Assembly (NCBI GenBank): GCA_945897465.1
Contig: CAMDFK010000012.1
Location: 16,784-80,783 of the forward strand
DNA: 64,000 nt
Source of the DNA: Limnohabitans sp. Rim8
GTDB lineage: Bacteria > Pseudomonadota > Gammaproteobacteria > Burkholderiales > Burkholderiaceae_C
Reading direction: 5' to 3'
Shown: positions 1 to 10,019 of the stretch, one piece after another
Numbering within the stretch: the stretch's first letter is position 1
Layout of the letters: every line of letters starts with the position of its first letter
Translations under genes and position numbers: made by a program
Notes under the pieces: generated by a model
Database searches by the model: none
Told to the model about the DNA's origin: nothing
What the model saw: only the letters and a program-made list of their open reading frames with translations

Positions 1-410
1 CGCCTTCGGGCAAGGTGTTCATTTCTGTGAAAAACAATGACAAGGCGCGTGCCATCGAAGTGGCGCGCCAATTGGTTGCACAGGGCTTTGAGTTGGTGGC
101 CACCAAGGGCACGGCCGCTGCCATTCAAGCTTCAGGCGTAGCTTGTGCCACGGTGAACAAGGTGACCGAAGGCCGCCCGCACATCGTGGACATGATCAAG
201 AACAACGAAGTTGTGCTGGTCATCAACACGGTCGAAGAGCGCCGCAATGCGATCGCCGACTCGCGCCACATCCGCACCTCGGCCTTGCTCAACCGCGTCA
301 CCACCTTCACAACCATAGCAGGGGCGGAAGCGGCTGTGGAGGGCATGAAGTACATGGACCAGCTGGGCGTGATTTCCATCCAGGAAATGCACGCGCAACT
401 GGCGGCCTGA
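1..410 (+). CDS. carB: Carbamoyl-phosphate synthase large subunit, C-terminal fragment
   Basis: This is the 3' end of a gene that enters from the left edge; the reading frame has codons starting at position 3 and the stop is at 408-410. The roughly 135 visible residues form the MGS-like allosteric domain that closes CarB, running from KVFISVKNNDK to a QEMHAQLAA end. In the family this domain binds effectors such as UMP and ornithine, while the missing upstream part carries the two ATP-grasp units that make carbamoyl phosphate for arginine and pyrimidines. The downstream neighbour is greA, the usual order in Burkholderiales. No catalytic residue is inside the window, so the call rests on domain similarity and context. 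Confidence 0.9.
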   Translation, partial: PSGKVFISVKNNDKARAIEVARQLVAQGFELVATKGTAAAIQASGVACATVNKVTEGRPHIVDMIKNNEVVLVINTVEERRNAIADSRHIRTSALLNRVTTFTTIAGAEAAVEGMKYMDQLGVISIQEMHAQLAA

Positions 411-466
411 ACCCAGACCTTTGGCCCAGCGCTCCTGATGGAGTGCAAGGCATAATGCTGGCATTG

Positions 467-500
467 ACCGCCGAGTTTCAAAACTCGGCGGTTTGCTTTT
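467..500 (+). terminator. Intrinsic terminator after carB
   Basis: A 12-base arm at 467-478 pairs perfectly with 481-492; the innermost pairs must open to form the loop. The tract TTTGCTTTT follows. It sits between carB and the greA ribosome binding site (GGAG at 500-503), so it either ends carB transcription or attenuates read-through into greA. Confidence 0.75.
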
Positions 501-512
501 GGAGAACCGAAC

Positions 513-989
513 ATGTCAACCATCCCGATCACCCAACGCGGTGCTGAAAAACTCAAGGACGAGTTGCACCGACTCAAAACGGTGGACCGCCCCGGCGTGA
601 TCCAGGCCATTGCCGAGGCGCGTGCTCAGGGCGACCTGAGTGAGAACGCCGAATACGACGCGGCCAAAGACCGTCAGGGCTTCATCGAAGGCCGGATTCA
701 GGAAATCGAAAGCAAGCTGTCGGCCGCACAGATCATCGACCCGGCGTCGGTGGATGCGGGAGGCCGCGTGGTCTTTGGGACCACCGTCGAGTTGGAAGAC
801 GAGAGCACAGGCGAAGCGGTGACTTACCAGATTGTGGGTGAGGACGAGGCCGACTTGAAGCTGGGCTTGATCAATATCAGCAGCCCGATTGCACGCGCCT
901 TGATTGGCAAAGAAGAGGGCGATGTGGCCGAAGTGCAGGCGCCAGGGGGCGTGCGCCGTTACGAGATCGTGGGCGTGTCCTATATTTGA
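513..989 (+). CDS. greA: Transcription elongation factor GreA
   Basis: GreA binds backtracked RNA polymerase through the secondary channel and stimulates cleavage of the extruded RNA 3' end. The 158-residue product has the family length. Residues 1-75 form the coiled-coil finger, with the [14 protein letters not shown] segment near its tip holding the acidic residues used in cleavage. The remainder is the FKBP-like globular domain, with the typical [13 protein letters not shown] stretch near the end. The ATG at 513 has GGAG at 500-503, 9 bases upstream. A terminator separates it from carB, so it may have its own promoter. The next gene converges on it. Confidence 0.95.
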   Translation: MSTIPITQRGAEKLKDELHRLKTVDRPGVIQAIAEARAQGDLSENAEYDAAKDRQGFIEGRIQEIESKLSAAQIIDPASVDAGGRVVFGTTVELEDESTGEAVTYQIVGEDEADLKLGLINISSPIARALIGKEEGDVAEVQAPGGVRRYEIVGVSYI

Positions 990-994
990 GCCCA

Positions 995-1023
995 AACAAA
1001 GGGCGCTGTTTGGCGGCCTTTGT
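995..1023. terminator. Bidirectional hairpin between greA and yhbY
   Basis: An imperfect inverted repeat (ACAAAGG-CGC against GCG-CCTTTGT, one unpaired G in each arm) lies between two convergent genes. The minus-strand copy is followed by TTTG. A short palindrome, GGGGGTGTCACCCCC, follows at 1025-1039. It probably ends both transcripts; the weak T tract limits confidence. Confidence 0.45.
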
Positions 1024-1070
1024 GGGGGGTGTCACCCCCTGTGTAGGCGCTGTCATTGGCGCTGGAGCTG

Positions 1071-1544
1071 TCAGTCGTGGCGGCCTTTTTTGACCGATTT
1101 CTGCTTGGGCTTGGCCCGCTTGATCTGTCCGCCAGCGGCCAGGCGCTGGTTGCCCAGCACACGAACGGTTTTGACTTCAGGCCGCTGACCGCCCCGTGTG
1201 CTGTATTTGAGGATCTTGAAGTCGCGAGGACCGGCTTTGCGGTCGTCGTCGTGCTCTTTGAATTTTTCGGGCTGCGGACGCCAAAGGATCAGCAATTTGC
1301 CAATGTGCTGGATGGGCGCGGCGCTGAGTTGATCGGCCAGTTGCGCGAACATGGCCTCGCGTGCAGCGCGGTCATCGCCCAGCACGCGGATCTTGATCAA
1401 GCCGTGGGCGTTCAGGGCTGCTTCGGATTCCTTGATGACGGCAGGGGTCAGGCCATCACCGCCGATCATGACGACCGGATCCAGATGGTGGGCATCGGCG
1501 CGAAAAACTTTGCGCTCGGCAGGAGTGAGTTGTATTTGGGGCAT
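1071..1544 (-). CDS. yhbY: YhbY-family (CRM domain) RNA-binding protein
   Basis: The product is 157 residues. Its first 95 or so form a CRM/YhbY domain, a compact fold that binds pre-50S ribosomal particles and is thought to help large-subunit assembly. The family signatures LTPAERKVFRADAH and VMIGGDGLTPAVI (the GxxG loop region) are visible, as is KIRVLGDDRAAREAM. E. coli YhbY is about 97 residues, so this one has a basic tail of about 60 residues ending KPKQKSVKKGRHD, which could contact RNA. It is transcribed away from rlmE, 30 bases apart, which places two 50S-maturation genes head to head. The start has only GGGG directly next to it, so the first codon is less certain. Confidence 0.87.
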   Translation of the reverse strand: MPQIQLTPAERKVFRADAHHLDPVVMIGGDGLTPAVIKESEAALNAHGLIKIRVLGDDRAAREAMFAQLADQLSAAPIQHIGKLLILWRPQPEKFKEHDDDRKAGPRDFKILKYSTRGGQRPEVKTVRVLGNQRLAAGGQIKRAKPKQKSVKKGRHD

Positions 1545-1574
1545 CCCCTATTATCCCCGTAAGGACCCGAAAGC

Positions 1575-2237
1575 ATGAAAGTCAAAACCAAAAGTAAAAA
1601 GGTCAACAAAGCCTGGTTGAACGACCATGTGAACGACACCTACGTGAAACTGGCCCTGAAAGAGGGTTACCGGGCGCGAGCCGCTTACAAACTCAAAGAA
1701 ATCGACGAGACCTTGGGCCTGATCCGACCCGGTGATCTGGTGGTGGACTTGGGCTCGGCCCCCGGCGCATGGAGTCAGTACCTGCGCCGCCGCTTGTCAC
1801 CCGAAGGTGCGGCCGTGGGCGAACTCAACGGCAGCATCATCGCGCTGGACATTCTGCCCATGGAACCGGTGGAGGGGGTGCAGTTCATTCAGGGGGATTT
1901 TCGCGAAAACGAAGTGGCCACTCTGCTGGAAGCGGCCTTGCAAGGGCGTCAAGCCGATGTGGTGGTGTCCGACATGGCGCCCAATTTGTCGGGCATCGAA
2001 TCGTCAGATTCGGCGCGAGTCCAACATTTGATCGGGCTGGCGGTGGAATTTGCCCAAAACCACATGAAGCCGCAGGGGGCTTTGGTGGTCAAGGTCTTCC
2101 ATGGCAGCGGCTACAGCCAGATCGTCAAGATGTTCAAGGAGACCTTCAAGGTGGTCAAGCCGATCAAGCCCAAATCTTCCCGGGACAAGTCTTCGGAGAC
2201 TTTTTTGGTGGGTATGGGCTTGATTCAAGGTGCTTGA
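1575..2237 (+). CDS. rlmE: 23S rRNA (uridine-2'-O-)-methyltransferase RlmE (FtsJ/RrmJ)
   Basis: RlmE uses S-adenosylmethionine to methylate the 2'-O of U2552 in the A loop of 23S rRNA during late 50S assembly. The 220-residue product shows the Rossmann SAM motif [15 protein letters not shown] (about residues 55-70), the [11 protein letters not shown] motif around residue 134 that carries a catalytic Asp, and a VVKVFHGSG segment with the catalytic Lys; the family uses a KDKE tetrad. The ATG at 1575 is preceded by AAGGA at 1561-1565. It stands directly upstream of ftsH, as in E. coli, although about 105 bases separate them. Confidence 0.94.
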   Translation: MKVKTKSKKVNKAWLNDHVNDTYVKLALKEGYRARAAYKLKEIDETLGLIRPGDLVVDLGSAPGAWSQYLRRRLSPEGAAVGELNGSIIALDILPMEPVEGVQFIQGDFRENEVATLLEAALQGRQADVVVSDMAPNLSGIESSDSARVQHLIGLAVEFAQNHMKPQGALVVKVFHGSGYSQIVKMFKETFKVVKPIKPKSSRDKSSETFLVGMGLIQGA

Positions 2238-2342
2238 TGTCTTAAATCCGAGCTTTTTGAGGGCCAAACCCTTTGCTTGTGTCGCCAAGGCTTCAGGCAG
2301 GCCTAAAATGGTGACAAACATCATTTTCGATTGGAGTTTCGC

Positions 2343-4259
2343 TTGAATAACCCTTGGTTTTCCAAAGTTGCCGTCTGGATGGTGATTGCCATGGTGCTGT
2401 TCACCTTGTTCAAACAATTTGATAACCGCGGCGTCGCTGGTGCGAACGCCATAGGCTATTCTGATTTTTTGGAAGAAGTTCGCAGCAACAGGATCAAGAG
2501 CGCCACGATTTCCGAAAGCCCAGGTGGCACTGAAATCTTGGCTGTCACGGTCGATGATCGACGCATCAAGACCACGGCCACTTACTTGGATCGTGGTTTG
2601 GTGGGTGATTTGATCAGCAGCGGTATCAAGTTCGATGTCAAGCCGCGCGAAGAAGGCTCCTTGCTCATGACCTTGCTGGTCAGCTGGGGGCCCATGCTTT
2701 TGCTCATTGGCGTTTGGGTCTACTTCATGCGCCAGATGCAAGGCGGCGGCAAGGGCGGGGCGTTCAGTTTTGGCAAATCCAAGGCCCGCATGATGGACGA
2801 GAACAACAACAACACCACGTTTGCAGATGTGGCCGGTTGTGACGAGGCCAAGGAAGAAGTCAAAGAAGTGGTGGACTTCCTGAAGGACCCTCAGCGCTTC
2901 CAGAAGTTGGGCGGTCGCATTCCCCGCGGTTTGTTGTTGGTGGGGCCTCCCGGAACCGGCAAAACCCTGCTCGCCAAGAGCATCGCTGGCGAAGCCAAAG
3001 TGCCTTTTTTCAGCATTTCTGGTTCTGACTTTGTCGAGATGTTTGTAGGCGTGGGTGCATCCCGTGTTCGCGACATGTTTGAAAACGCGAAAAAGAACGC
3101 GCCTTGCATCATTTTCATTGACGAAATCGACGCGGTCGGTCGCCAGCGTGGCGCAGGCCTGGGTGGCGGCAACGATGAGCGCGAGCAAACCCTCAACCAG
3201 ATGTTGGTCGAGATGGACGGCTTTGAAACCAATTTGGGTGTGATCGTTGTGGCGGCCACCAACCGACCGGACATCCTGGACGCAGCTCTGTTGCGCCCAG
3301 GCCGTTTTGACCGGCAGGTCTATGTGACCTTGCCCGACATCCGTGGTCGTGAGCAAATCCTGAATGTGCACATGCGCAAGGTCCCGATTGGCCAAGACGT
3401 GAACGCCGCTGTGATCGCCCGTGGTACGCCCGGCATGAGTGGCGCCGATCTGGCGAACCTGTGCAACGAGGCTGCCTTGATGGCTGCGCGTCGCAACGCC
3501 CGCGTCGTCGAGATGGTGGACTTTGAGAAAGCCAAAGACAAGATCCTCATGGGTCCCGAGCGCAAGAGCATGGTCATGCCTGAGGAAGAGCGCCGTAACA
3601 CGGCCTACCATGAAGCAGGACATGCCCTGATTGGTAATTTGCTGCCCAAGTGCGATCCGGTGCACAAGGTCACCATAATTCCCCGTGGCCGAGCCCTGGG
3701 TGTGACCATGAGCTTGCCCGAGAAAGACCGCTACAGCTATGACAAGGAATTCATGTTGAACCAGATCAGCATGCTCTTTGGTGGGCGGATTGCAGAAGAG
3801 GTCTTCATGAACCAGATGACCACGGGTGCCAGCAACGACTTCGAGCGAGCCACCTCCATTGCCCGTGACATGGTCATGCGTTATGGCATGACCGATGCCC
3901 TGGGTCCGATGGTCTATGCCGAAAACGAAGGTGAAGTGTTCCTGGGCCGTTCGGTCACCAAAACCACCAATATGAGTGAGTCCACCATGCAAAAGGTCGA
4001 CTTGGAAGTTCGCCGCATCATCGACGAGCAATACAGCCTGGCCCGTCGTTTGATCGAGGAGCACAGTGACCAGATGCACGCCATGGCGAAGGCCTTGCTC
4101 GAGTGGGAAACCATTGACAAAGATCAGATTGCGGACATCATGGCGGGCCGTGATCCTTTGCCGCCCAAGGACTGGACACCCCGTACTCCACCTTCAGGTG
4201 GCGGCCAGGGCGGCGGGACACCCTCGGTTCAACCGGAACCTGCCACTACAGCGGCTTGA
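2343..4259 (+). CDS. ftsH: ATP-dependent zinc metalloprotease FtsH
   Basis: This inner-membrane AAA protease degrades misassembled membrane proteins and regulators such as RpoH and LpxC. With the TTG start at 2343 the protein has 638 residues. The start was chosen because GGAG at 2333-2336 lies 6 bases upstream and because betaproteobacterial FtsH begins with a MNN-WFSK motif; the TTG at 2331 would overlap that Shine-Dalgarno. Two membrane segments (about 6-22 and 100-120) flank a periplasmic domain. Walker A GPPGTGKT is at 201-208, the DEIDA Walker B follows, and zinc-binding HEAGH is at 423-427. The C-terminal tail is rich in Pro, Gly and Thr. A strong terminator follows the stop codon. Confidence 0.95.
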   Translation: MNNPWFSKVAVWMVIAMVLFTLFKQFDNRGVAGANAIGYSDFLEEVRSNRIKSATISESPGGTEILAVTVDDRRIKTTATYLDRGLVGDLISSGIKFDVKPREEGSLLMTLLVSWGPMLLLIGVWVYFMRQMQGGGKGGAFSFGKSKARMMDENNNNTTFADVAGCDEAKEEVKEVVDFLKDPQRFQKLGGRIPRGLLLVGPPGTGKTLLAKSIAGEAKVPFFSISGSDFVEMFVGVGASRVRDMFENAKKNAPCIIFIDEIDAVGRQRGAGLGGGNDEREQTLNQMLVEMDGFETNLGVIVVAATNRPDILDAALLRPGRFDRQVYVTLPDIRGREQILNVHMRKVPIGQDVNAAVIARGTPGMSGADLANLCNEAALMAARRNARVVEMVDFEKAKDKILMGPERKSMVMPEEERRNTAYHEAGHALIGNLLPKCDPVHKVTIIPRGRALGVTMSLPEKDRYSYDKEFMLNQISMLFGGRIAEEVFMNQMTTGASNDFERATSIARDMVMRYGMTDALGPMVYAENEGEVFLGRSVTKTTNMSESTMQKVDLEVRRIIDEQYSLARRLIEEHSDQMHAMAKALLEWETIDKDQIADIMAGRDPLPPKDWTPRTPPSGGGQGGGTPSVQPEPATTAA

Positions 4260-4282
4260 TATTTCAATCGCCGTTCAATCAA

Positions 4283-4306
4283 CGGGGCCGTTTGGCCCCG
4301 TTTTTT
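4283..4306 (+). terminator. Intrinsic terminator after ftsH
   Basis: The arms CGGGGCC (4283-4289) and GGCCCCG (4294-4300) form a perfect 7-bp GC stem with a GTTT loop, followed by six T (4301-4306). It stands between ftsH and folP, so folP is probably reached by read-through or its own promoter. Confidence 0.88.
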
Positions 4307-4320
4307 ATGGAAGCCAGTTG

Positions 4321-5208
4321 ATGGACCCTCAACTTCATCGCCCCGATACTCCTTTGCGTTGGCAAACCACACGTTTTGATTTGGACCTGTCTCGGCCCCA
4401 AATCATGGGCATCGTCAACCTGACGCCAGACTCTTTTTCCGATGGTGGGCAATGCTTTGACACCACTGCTGGATTGCGCCATGCGGAGCAACTGCTGCGC
4501 GATGGTGCCGATATTTTGGATGTAGGCGCCGAGTCCACACGTCCGGGCGCGGAGGTGGTGCCATTGGCGCAGGAACTGGCCCGGCTGGTGCCTTTTTTGA
4601 AAGAGGCGGTGCGTTGGCAGGTCCCCATCTCCGTCGACACCTACAAACCCGAAGTGATGCAAACCGTGCTCGATGGTGGGGTGGACATCATCAACGATGT
4701 TTGGGCCTTGCGCCAACCGGGGGCTGAGCAGGTGGTGGCCGCCCATCGAGCCTGCGGCGTTTGCCTGATGCACATGCACCGAGACCCACAGACCATGCAA
4801 ACCGAACCCATGACGGGCGACGTTTTGCGTGCCGTGGAAAAATTTTTGCGTGAGCGTCTGGACACACTGCGGAGCATGGGCGTGTCCTCGTCCCGATTGG
4901 TGGTTGATCCCGGGATTGGTTTTGGCAAAACGGTGGCCCAAAATTTCCAATTGCTCGCTCTCCAGGCCGATTTGTTAGGTTTGGGCTGCCCCGTTCTGGC
5001 GGGTTGGTCCCGAAAGTCGGCCTTGGGCGCAGCGCTTGTCCATGATGGGCAAGTACCAGAACCTGCAAAGCGGCAAGTGGCCAGTGTGGCGGCAGCCCTT
5101 TTGGCGCTTGAGCGTGGGGCTTCGGTGGTGCGGGTGCACGATGTCAAAGAAACCGCCGAGGCCATTCAGATTTGGCTGGCCATGCATCAACACGCTGAAG
5201 CGCGATGA
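4321..5208 (+). CDS. folP: Dihydropteroate synthase
   Basis: FolP joins 4-aminobenzoate to the pterin pyrophosphate to make dihydropteroate in folate synthesis and is the sulfonamide target. The ATG at 4321 gives 295 residues, close to family length, and has GGAAG at 4309-4313. The first signature MGIVNLTPDSFSDGG lies near residue 30. The second, DILDVGAESTRPGA, near residue 60, supplies the flexible loop that binds pyrophosphate. PISVDTYKPEV, DPGIGFGKT and the late GWSRKS motif complete the TIM-barrel active site. The order folP-glmM is common in proteobacteria. The frame runs open upstream into ftsH, but that part is not coding. Confidence 0.94.
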   Translation: MDPQLHRPDTPLRWQTTRFDLDLSRPQIMGIVNLTPDSFSDGGQCFDTTAGLRHAEQLLRDGADILDVGAESTRPGAEVVPLAQELARLVPFLKEAVRWQVPISVDTYKPEVMQTVLDGGVDIINDVWALRQPGAEQVVAAHRACGVCLMHMHRDPQTMQTEPMTGDVLRAVEKFLRERLDTLRSMGVSSSRLVVDPGIGFGKTVAQNFQLLALQADLLGLGCPVLAGWSRKSALGAALVHDGQVPEPAKRQVASVAAALLALERGASVVRVHDVKETAEAIQIWLAMHQHAEAR

Positions 5209-5293
5209 GCCGCGAAGTGTCCGAGGGCTGCGACGATCCGAGCCGGATTGAAGGACTAAAATCCAAAGCTCATTAAAAAAATCAGGATTGTTC

Positions 5294-6622
5294 ATGGCGC
5301 GTCAATATTTCGGCACAGATGGCATCCGTGGCACAGTCGGTCAGAGCCCCATCACCCCCGATTTCATTCTGCGGTTAGCGCATGCCGTGGGTCGGGTGTT
5401 GAAGACGCAGGAAATCCACCCCACCGTATTGATTGGCAAAGACACCCGCATCTCTGGCTATATGCTCGAAAGCGCCTTGGAGTCGGGCTTCAATTCTGCG
5501 GGTGTCGATGTGGTGTTGCTCGGGCCAGTGCCGACACCTGCGGTGGCTTACTTGACCCGCGCACAGCGTGCTTCCTTGGGGGTGGTGATCAGCGCGAGCC
5601 ACAACCCGTTTGCAGACAACGGCATCAAGTTCTTCAGTGCCCAAGGGCAAAAGTTAACGGATGCTTGGGAAGAGGCTGTAGAAGCGGCTTTGTTGCAAAA
5701 CCCCGTCTGGGTGGATTCTGCTGCTTTGGGCAAAACCCGGCGTTTGGACGATGCAGCAGGCCGGTACATTGAGTTTTGCAAGAGCACTTTCTCGAACGAT
5801 CTGACCCTCAAGGGCCTGAAAATCGTGGTGGACGCAGCGCATGGCGCTGCCTACCAAATCGCGCCCAAGGTGTTTCATGAATTGGGTGCGGAGGTCATCG
5901 CCATCGGTTGTTCTCCAGATGGTCTGAACATCAACAAAGGTGTGGGGGCCACCCATCCAGAAGCCTTGGTCCAAGCTGTCAAAGACCACCGTGCTGATTA
6001 CGGCATTGCCCTGGATGGGGATGCCGACCGCCTGCAGTTTGTGGACGCGACCGGGCGGCTGTTTAATGGCGATGAGTTACTGTACTTGATGGTTGCGGAC
6101 CGCTTAGCCCGTGACGAAGCTGTGCCAGGGGCAGTCGGCACTTTGATGACCAACTTGGCGGTGGAGGTGGCGCTCAAGCAACGCGGTGTCCAGTTTGTTC
6201 GGGCCCAAGTGGGTGACCGGTATGTGCTGGAGGTGCTGCACGACAAAGGCTGGCTTCTGGGCGGTGAGGGCTCGGGCCACTTGTTGGCCCTGGACAAGCA
6301 CACCACCGGGGACGGCCTGGTCAGTGCCCTGCAGGTTTTGCAGGCCTGTGTGGGCAGCGGCCAGACCATGGCGCAGTTGCTGGAGGGCCTCACGCTGTTC
6401 CCTCAAACCCTGATCAATGTGCGCTTGAAGCCCGGTTTCGACTGGCAGGGCCACCAACCTTTGTGGGATGCCACGCGTGCCGCAGAGGCCGAGTTGGCCG
6501 ATTCGGGGCGGGTGTTGATTCGGGCCAGCGGGACGGAGCCACTGGTTCGTGTCATGGTCGAAGCACGGGATGCCGATCAGGCCAGAGCGTGTGCAGAACG
6601 CATTGCGGCCACCTTGGCCTGA
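5294..6622 (+). CDS. glmM: Phosphoglucosamine mutase
   Basis: GlmM converts glucosamine-6-phosphate to glucosamine-1-phosphate on the way to UDP-GlcNAc for peptidoglycan and lipopolysaccharide. The 442-residue product begins [16 protein letters not shown], the family N-terminus, which selects the ATG at 5294 over the TTG at 5288; AGGA lies at 5284-5287. The phosphoserine loop is [15 protein letters not shown], the metal-binding loop is [10 protein letters not shown], the sugar-binding loop is GGEGSGHL, and the phosphate-binding loop near the C-terminus is [14 protein letters not shown]. All four family landmarks are present and in order. It ends 9 bases from the convergent ppsR gene. Confidence 0.95.
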   Translation: MARQYFGTDGIRGTVGQSPITPDFILRLAHAVGRVLKTQEIHPTVLIGKDTRISGYMLESALESGFNSAGVDVVLLGPVPTPAVAYLTRAQRASLGVVISASHNPFADNGIKFFSAQGQKLTDAWEEAVEAALLQNPVWVDSAALGKTRRLDDAAGRYIEFCKSTFSNDLTLKGLKIVVDAAHGAAYQIAPKVFHELGAEVIAIGCSPDGLNINKGVGATHPEALVQAVKDHRADYGIALDGDADRLQFVDATGRLFNGDELLYLMVADRLARDEAVPGAVGTLMTNLAVEVALKQRGVQFVRAQVGDRYVLEVLHDKGWLLGGEGSGHLLALDKHTTGDGLVSALQVLQACVGSGQTMAQLLEGLTLFPQTLINVRLKPGFDWQGHQPLWDATRAAEAELADSGRVLIRASGTEPLVRVMVEARDADQARACAERIAATLA

Positions 6623-6631
6623 GGTCCGTCG

Positions 6632-7453
6632 TCAATAAATCAAGCGCTCTGGTTTGATTTCCTGAAGGATCGTGGTCGCGATCTCTTCGATCGATTTGGT
6701 CGTGGTGGACAACCATCGGATACCTGAGCGGCGCATCATGGCTTCGGCTTCAGAGACTTCCATGCGGCAGTTTTCGATGCTGGCATAACGGGAGTTGGGG
6801 CGCCGTTCGGCTCGGATTTCCGCTAAGCGATCTGGGTGGATGCTCAGACCGAAAATTTTTTTGCGATGTGGCACCAAGGCAGGTGGCAGTTGCTTGCGGT
6901 CAAAATCATCCGGGATCAAGGGGTAGTTGGCGGCTTTCAGTCCATGCTGCATGGCCAGGTAAAGACTGGTCGGGGTTTTGCCGCTGCGACTCACACCCAC
7001 CAAAATCACATCGGCCGATTCCAGGTCCCGGTTCGATTGCCCATCGTCATGCGCCAGTGAGAAGTTGATGGCCTCGATGCGGTCGTGGTATTCCTTGCTT
7101 TTGCTGACATCTGAAAAGCGTCCCACCCGGTGGTGCGACTTGATCCCCAGCTCGGCTTCCAGTGGGTTGACAAAGGTGCCAAACATGTCCAGCAGCATGC
7201 CCTGGCAGTGTTCTTGCAACACTTTGAGCACCTCCATGTTCACCAAGGTGGTGAAGACAATCGGTTTGGTCCCTTCGGTTTCTGCGGTGTGGTTGATTTG
7301 GCGGACCGCTTGGTGCGCTTTGTCAATGCTGTCGGTGAAGGGCAATCGTACGTGCCGGGACTTCATGTCGAACTGCGCCAAGATGGCATTGCCAAAAGTT
7401 TCGGCTGTGATGCCGGTGCCGTCGGATACAAAAAATACAGTGCGTTGGGGCAT
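6632..7453 (-). CDS. ppsR: PEP synthase regulatory protein PpsR (kinase/pyrophosphorylase)
   Basis: PpsR is a bifunctional enzyme: it inactivates phosphoenolpyruvate synthase by ADP-dependent phosphorylation of an active-site threonine and reactivates it by phosphate-dependent removal. The 273-residue product starts [18 protein letters not shown], the usual N-terminus, and carries the P-loop [11 protein letters not shown] around residue 155, the hallmark of the former DUF299 family. It is divergent from ppsA across a 143-bp gap, so the regulator and its target enzyme are neighbours. That context makes PEP synthase, rather than pyruvate phosphate dikinase, its likely substrate. Confidence 0.95.
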   Translation of the reverse strand: MPQRTVFFVSDGTGITAETFGNAILAQFDMKSRHVRLPFTDSIDKAHQAVRQINHTAETEGTKPIVFTTLVNMEVLKVLQEHCQGMLLDMFGTFVNPLEAELGIKSHHRVGRFSDVSKSKEYHDRIEAINFSLAHDDGQSNRDLESADVILVGVSRSGKTPTSLYLAMQHGLKAANYPLIPDDFDRKQLPPALVPHRKKIFGLSIHPDRLAEIRAERRPNSRYASIENCRMEVSEAEAMMRRSGIRWLSTTTKSIEEIATTILQEIKPERLIY

Positions 7454-7505
7454 GCGTGCAATTTAATTAAATGGTGGGGTTAACAAGACCCCTAAAATCA
7501 GCCAA

Positions 7506-7514
7506 TTATCCACA
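7506..7514 (+). promoter_or_regulatory. Perfect DnaA box in the ppsR-ppsA intergenic region
   Basis: TTATCCACA exactly matches the consensus high-affinity DnaA box. It lies in the divergent promoter region, 82 bases before the ppsA start. One such 9-mer is expected by chance roughly every 130 kb on both strands under uniform composition, so the match alone is weak proof of function. Confidence 0.4.
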
Positions 7515-7596
7515 GCTGTCCGATTGGGGTTCCATCAAAAGAACAACACCACCCTGAGCTGCGCTCTGGAGCCCGGTTTTAACTTTGGAGCTTTGC

Positions 7597-9987
7597 ATGT
7601 CTGTTCTTTTCAGTGAGACCGCCTTGGTCGTTCCCTTTGAGCTTTTGCGCATGACCGATGTCGAGTCGGTCGGTGGCAAAAACGCCAGCTTGGGGGAAAT
7701 GATTTCCCAGCTGCCTTCGGGCGTTCGGGTGCCCACTGGCTTTGCCACCACCGCCCACGCTTTTCGACAGTTTTTGGCGTTTGGCGGCCTGACCGAGCGC
7801 ATCAATGCCCGATTGGACGCCTTGGACACCGAGGACGTGCGTGCCTTGGCGGCTGCCGGGGCCGAAATCCGCGCCATGGTTGAAGCCCAGCCTTTTCCCG
7901 CCGATCTGGAACAAGCCATCCGCGACGCCTTTGTGCGCCTGCAGGGCAGCAACCCGGAGGCATCGTTTGCGGTGCGTTCCTCGGCCACCGCCGAAGACTT
8001 GCCCGACGCTTCGTTCGCAGGCCAACAAGAAACCTTCTTGAACGTGGTCGGTATCGAAGACGTGCTGCACAAGATGAAAGAGGTCTTTGCCTCTTTGTAC
8101 AACGACCGCGCCATCAGCTACCGCGTCCACAAAGGATTCGCGCATGCGGACGTGGCCTTGTCCGCTGGCGTGCAGCGCATGGTGCGCTCTGATTTGGGTG
8201 CGGCGGGCGTCATGTTTACCATCGACACCGAGTCGGGTTTTGAAGATGTGGTGTTCATCACCTCCAGCTACGGCTTGGGCGAGACGGTGGTGCAGGGCGC
8301 AGTCAACCCCGACGAGTTTTATGTTCACAAGCCCATGTTGGCTGCGGGCAAGCGCTGCGTGATCCGCCGCAACCTGGGCTCCAAACTCATTGAGATGGTG
8401 TTTGCCACCCCAGAAGAAAAAGCGGCCTCGGGCAAGCTGGTCAAAACCACCGACGTGCCGACCGAGCTGCGCAACCGCTACAGCCTGACCGATGACGAGG
8501 TCGAGCAACTGGCCCGCTACGCGGTGGTGATCGAGCAGCATTACGGCCGCCCCATGGACATCGAATGGGGCAAAGATGGTGCGGATGGCTTGCTTTACAT
8601 TTTGCAAGCCCGCCCTGAAACCGTGAAAAGCCAAGCCAAAGGCACGCCGGAGTTGCGCTACAAACTCAAAGGCAAAAGCGCCATCTTGACCGAGGGCCGC
8701 GCGATTGGCCAAAAGATTGGCACAGGCCCCGTCCGTTTGGTCCACCACATCAGCGAAATGGACAAGGTCCAGCCCGGCGACGTGCTGGTGACCGACATGA
8801 CCGACCCCAATTGGGAGCCCGTGATGAAGCGCGCCAGCGCCATCGTGACCAACCGGGGCGGGCGCACCTGTCACGCCGCCATCATTGCCCGTGAACTGGG
8901 CATTCCGGCGGTGGTGGGTTGTGGCAACGCCACCGAGCTGCTGTATGAAGGGACCTTGGTCACCGTCAGCTGCGCCGAGGGCGATACCGGCTTCATCTAC
9001 GATGGTTTGCTGGAAACCGAGGTCAGCGAAATTCAGCGCGGCGTGCTGCCCGAGATCAAAACCAAGATCATGATGAACGTGGGTAACCCGCAGCTGGCCT
9101 TTGACTTTGCCCAGTTGCCCAATGCTGGCGTGGGTCTGGCCCGTCTGGAATTCATCATCAACAACAACATCGGTGTGCACCCCAAGGCCATCTTGGATTA
9201 CCCAGCCATTGATGCCGACCTGAAAAAAGCCGTGGAATCTGTGGCCCGTGGTCATGCATCTCCTCGAGCCTTCTATGTCGACAAGGTCGCCGAAGGCGTG
9301 GCCAGCATCGCCGCCGCTTTTTGGCCCAAGCCGGTCATCGTGCGTTTGTCGGACTTCAAAAGCAACGAGTACCGCAAGCTCATTGGCGGCAGCCGCTACG
9401 AGCCGGAAGAGGAAAATCCGATGCTGGGTTTCCGTGGTGCTGCGCGGTACATCAGCGCGGACTTTGGCGAAGCTTTTGCCATGGAGTGCGAAGCCCTCAA
9501 GCGGGTGCGCGGTGAGATGGGCCTGACGAACGTGCAGATCATGGTGCCTTTTGTGCGCACTTTGGGCCAAGCCGAAAAGGTCACCCAGTTGTTGGCCAGC
9601 CAAGGTCTGCGCCGTGGCGAACACGATCTCAAAGTCATCATGATGTGCGAGGTGCCCAGCAACGCCATTCTGGCGGAACAGTTTCTCGAGTTCTTTGACG
9701 GCTTCTCGATTGGCTCGAACGACCTGACCCAGCTGACTTTGGGCCTGGACCGCGACTCGGGCATGGCGTTGCTGGCCGCTGATTTTGACGAACGTGATCC
9801 GGCTGTGACGGCCTTGATCTCGCAAGCCATCCAAGCCTGCTTGGCCCAGGGCAAATACATTGGCATTTGTGGCCAGGGCCCCTCGGACCATCCGGACTTC
9901 GCGCATTGGTTGATGGACCAGGGCATCAGCTCGATTTCGCTGAACCCGGACACCGTCATCGAGACCTGGACCAACCTAGGGCGCTGA
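7597..9987 (+). CDS. ppsA: Phosphoenolpyruvate synthase (pyruvate, water dikinase)
   Basis: PpsA converts pyruvate, ATP and water to PEP, AMP and phosphate, allowing gluconeogenesis from three-carbon acids. The 796-residue product matches the family length. The N-terminal ATP-grasp-like domain is followed by the swivelling phosphohistidine domain with [14 protein letters not shown], where His426 carries the phosphoryl group. The preceding Thr in GGRTCH corresponds to the residue modified by PpsR. The C-terminal PEP-binding TIM barrel shows [13 protein letters not shown] and [19 protein letters not shown] 7597 has GGAG at 7587-7590. The isocitrate lyase in the same window also supports growth on small organic acids. 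Confidence 0.96.
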   Translation: MSVLFSETALVVPFELLRMTDVESVGGKNASLGEMISQLPSGVRVPTGFATTAHAFRQFLAFGGLTERINARLDALDTEDVRALAAAGAEIRAMVEAQPFPADLEQAIRDAFVRLQGSNPEASFAVRSSATAEDLPDASFAGQQETFLNVVGIEDVLHKMKEVFASLYNDRAISYRVHKGFAHADVALSAGVQRMVRSDLGAAGVMFTIDTESGFEDVVFITSSYGLGETVVQGAVNPDEFYVHKPMLAAGKRCVIRRNLGSKLIEMVFATPEEKAASGKLVKTTDVPTELRNRYSLTDDEVEQLARYAVVIEQHYGRPMDIEWGKDGADGLLYILQARPETVKSQAKGTPELRYKLKGKSAILTEGRAIGQKIGTGPVRLVHHISEMDKVQPGDVLVTDMTDPNWEPVMKRASAIVTNRGGRTCHAAIIARELGIPAVVGCGNATELLYEGTLVTVSCAEGDTGFIYDGLLETEVSEIQRGVLPEIKTKIMMNVGNPQLAFDFAQLPNAGVGLARLEFIINNNIGVHPKAILDYPAIDADLKKAVESVARGHASPRAFYVDKVAEGVASIAAAFWPKPVIVRLSDFKSNEYRKLIGGSRYEPEEENPMLGFRGAARYISADFGEAFAMECEALKRVRGEMGLTNVQIMVPFVRTLGQAEKVTQLLASQGLRRGEHDLKVIMMCEVPSNAILAEQFLEFFDGFSIGSNDLTQLTLGLDRDSGMALLAADFDERDPAVTALISQAIQACLAQGKYIGICGQGPSDHPDFAHWLMDQGISSISLNPDTVIETWTNLGR

Positions 9988-10019
9988 GCCCGCAGCCATC
10001 ACATGATCAGGACCCTGCG

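Noticed and set aside
1025-1039. GGGGGTGTCACCCCC palindrome after greA as a possible REP or operator
   Set aside because: One copy was noticed and it lies between convergent genes; without further copies it is best seen as part of the terminator region.
2004-4079. About 690-codon open frame opposite ftsH
   Set aside because: Low-complexity His/Gln-rich translation and complete overlap with a certain gene.
7579-9906. Very long open frame (about 775 codons) on the strand opposite ppsA
   Set aside because: The product is His- and Gly-rich with no domain, and ppsA on the plus strand is a clear family member. Such antisense frames are expected in GC-rich genes with strong third-position bias.
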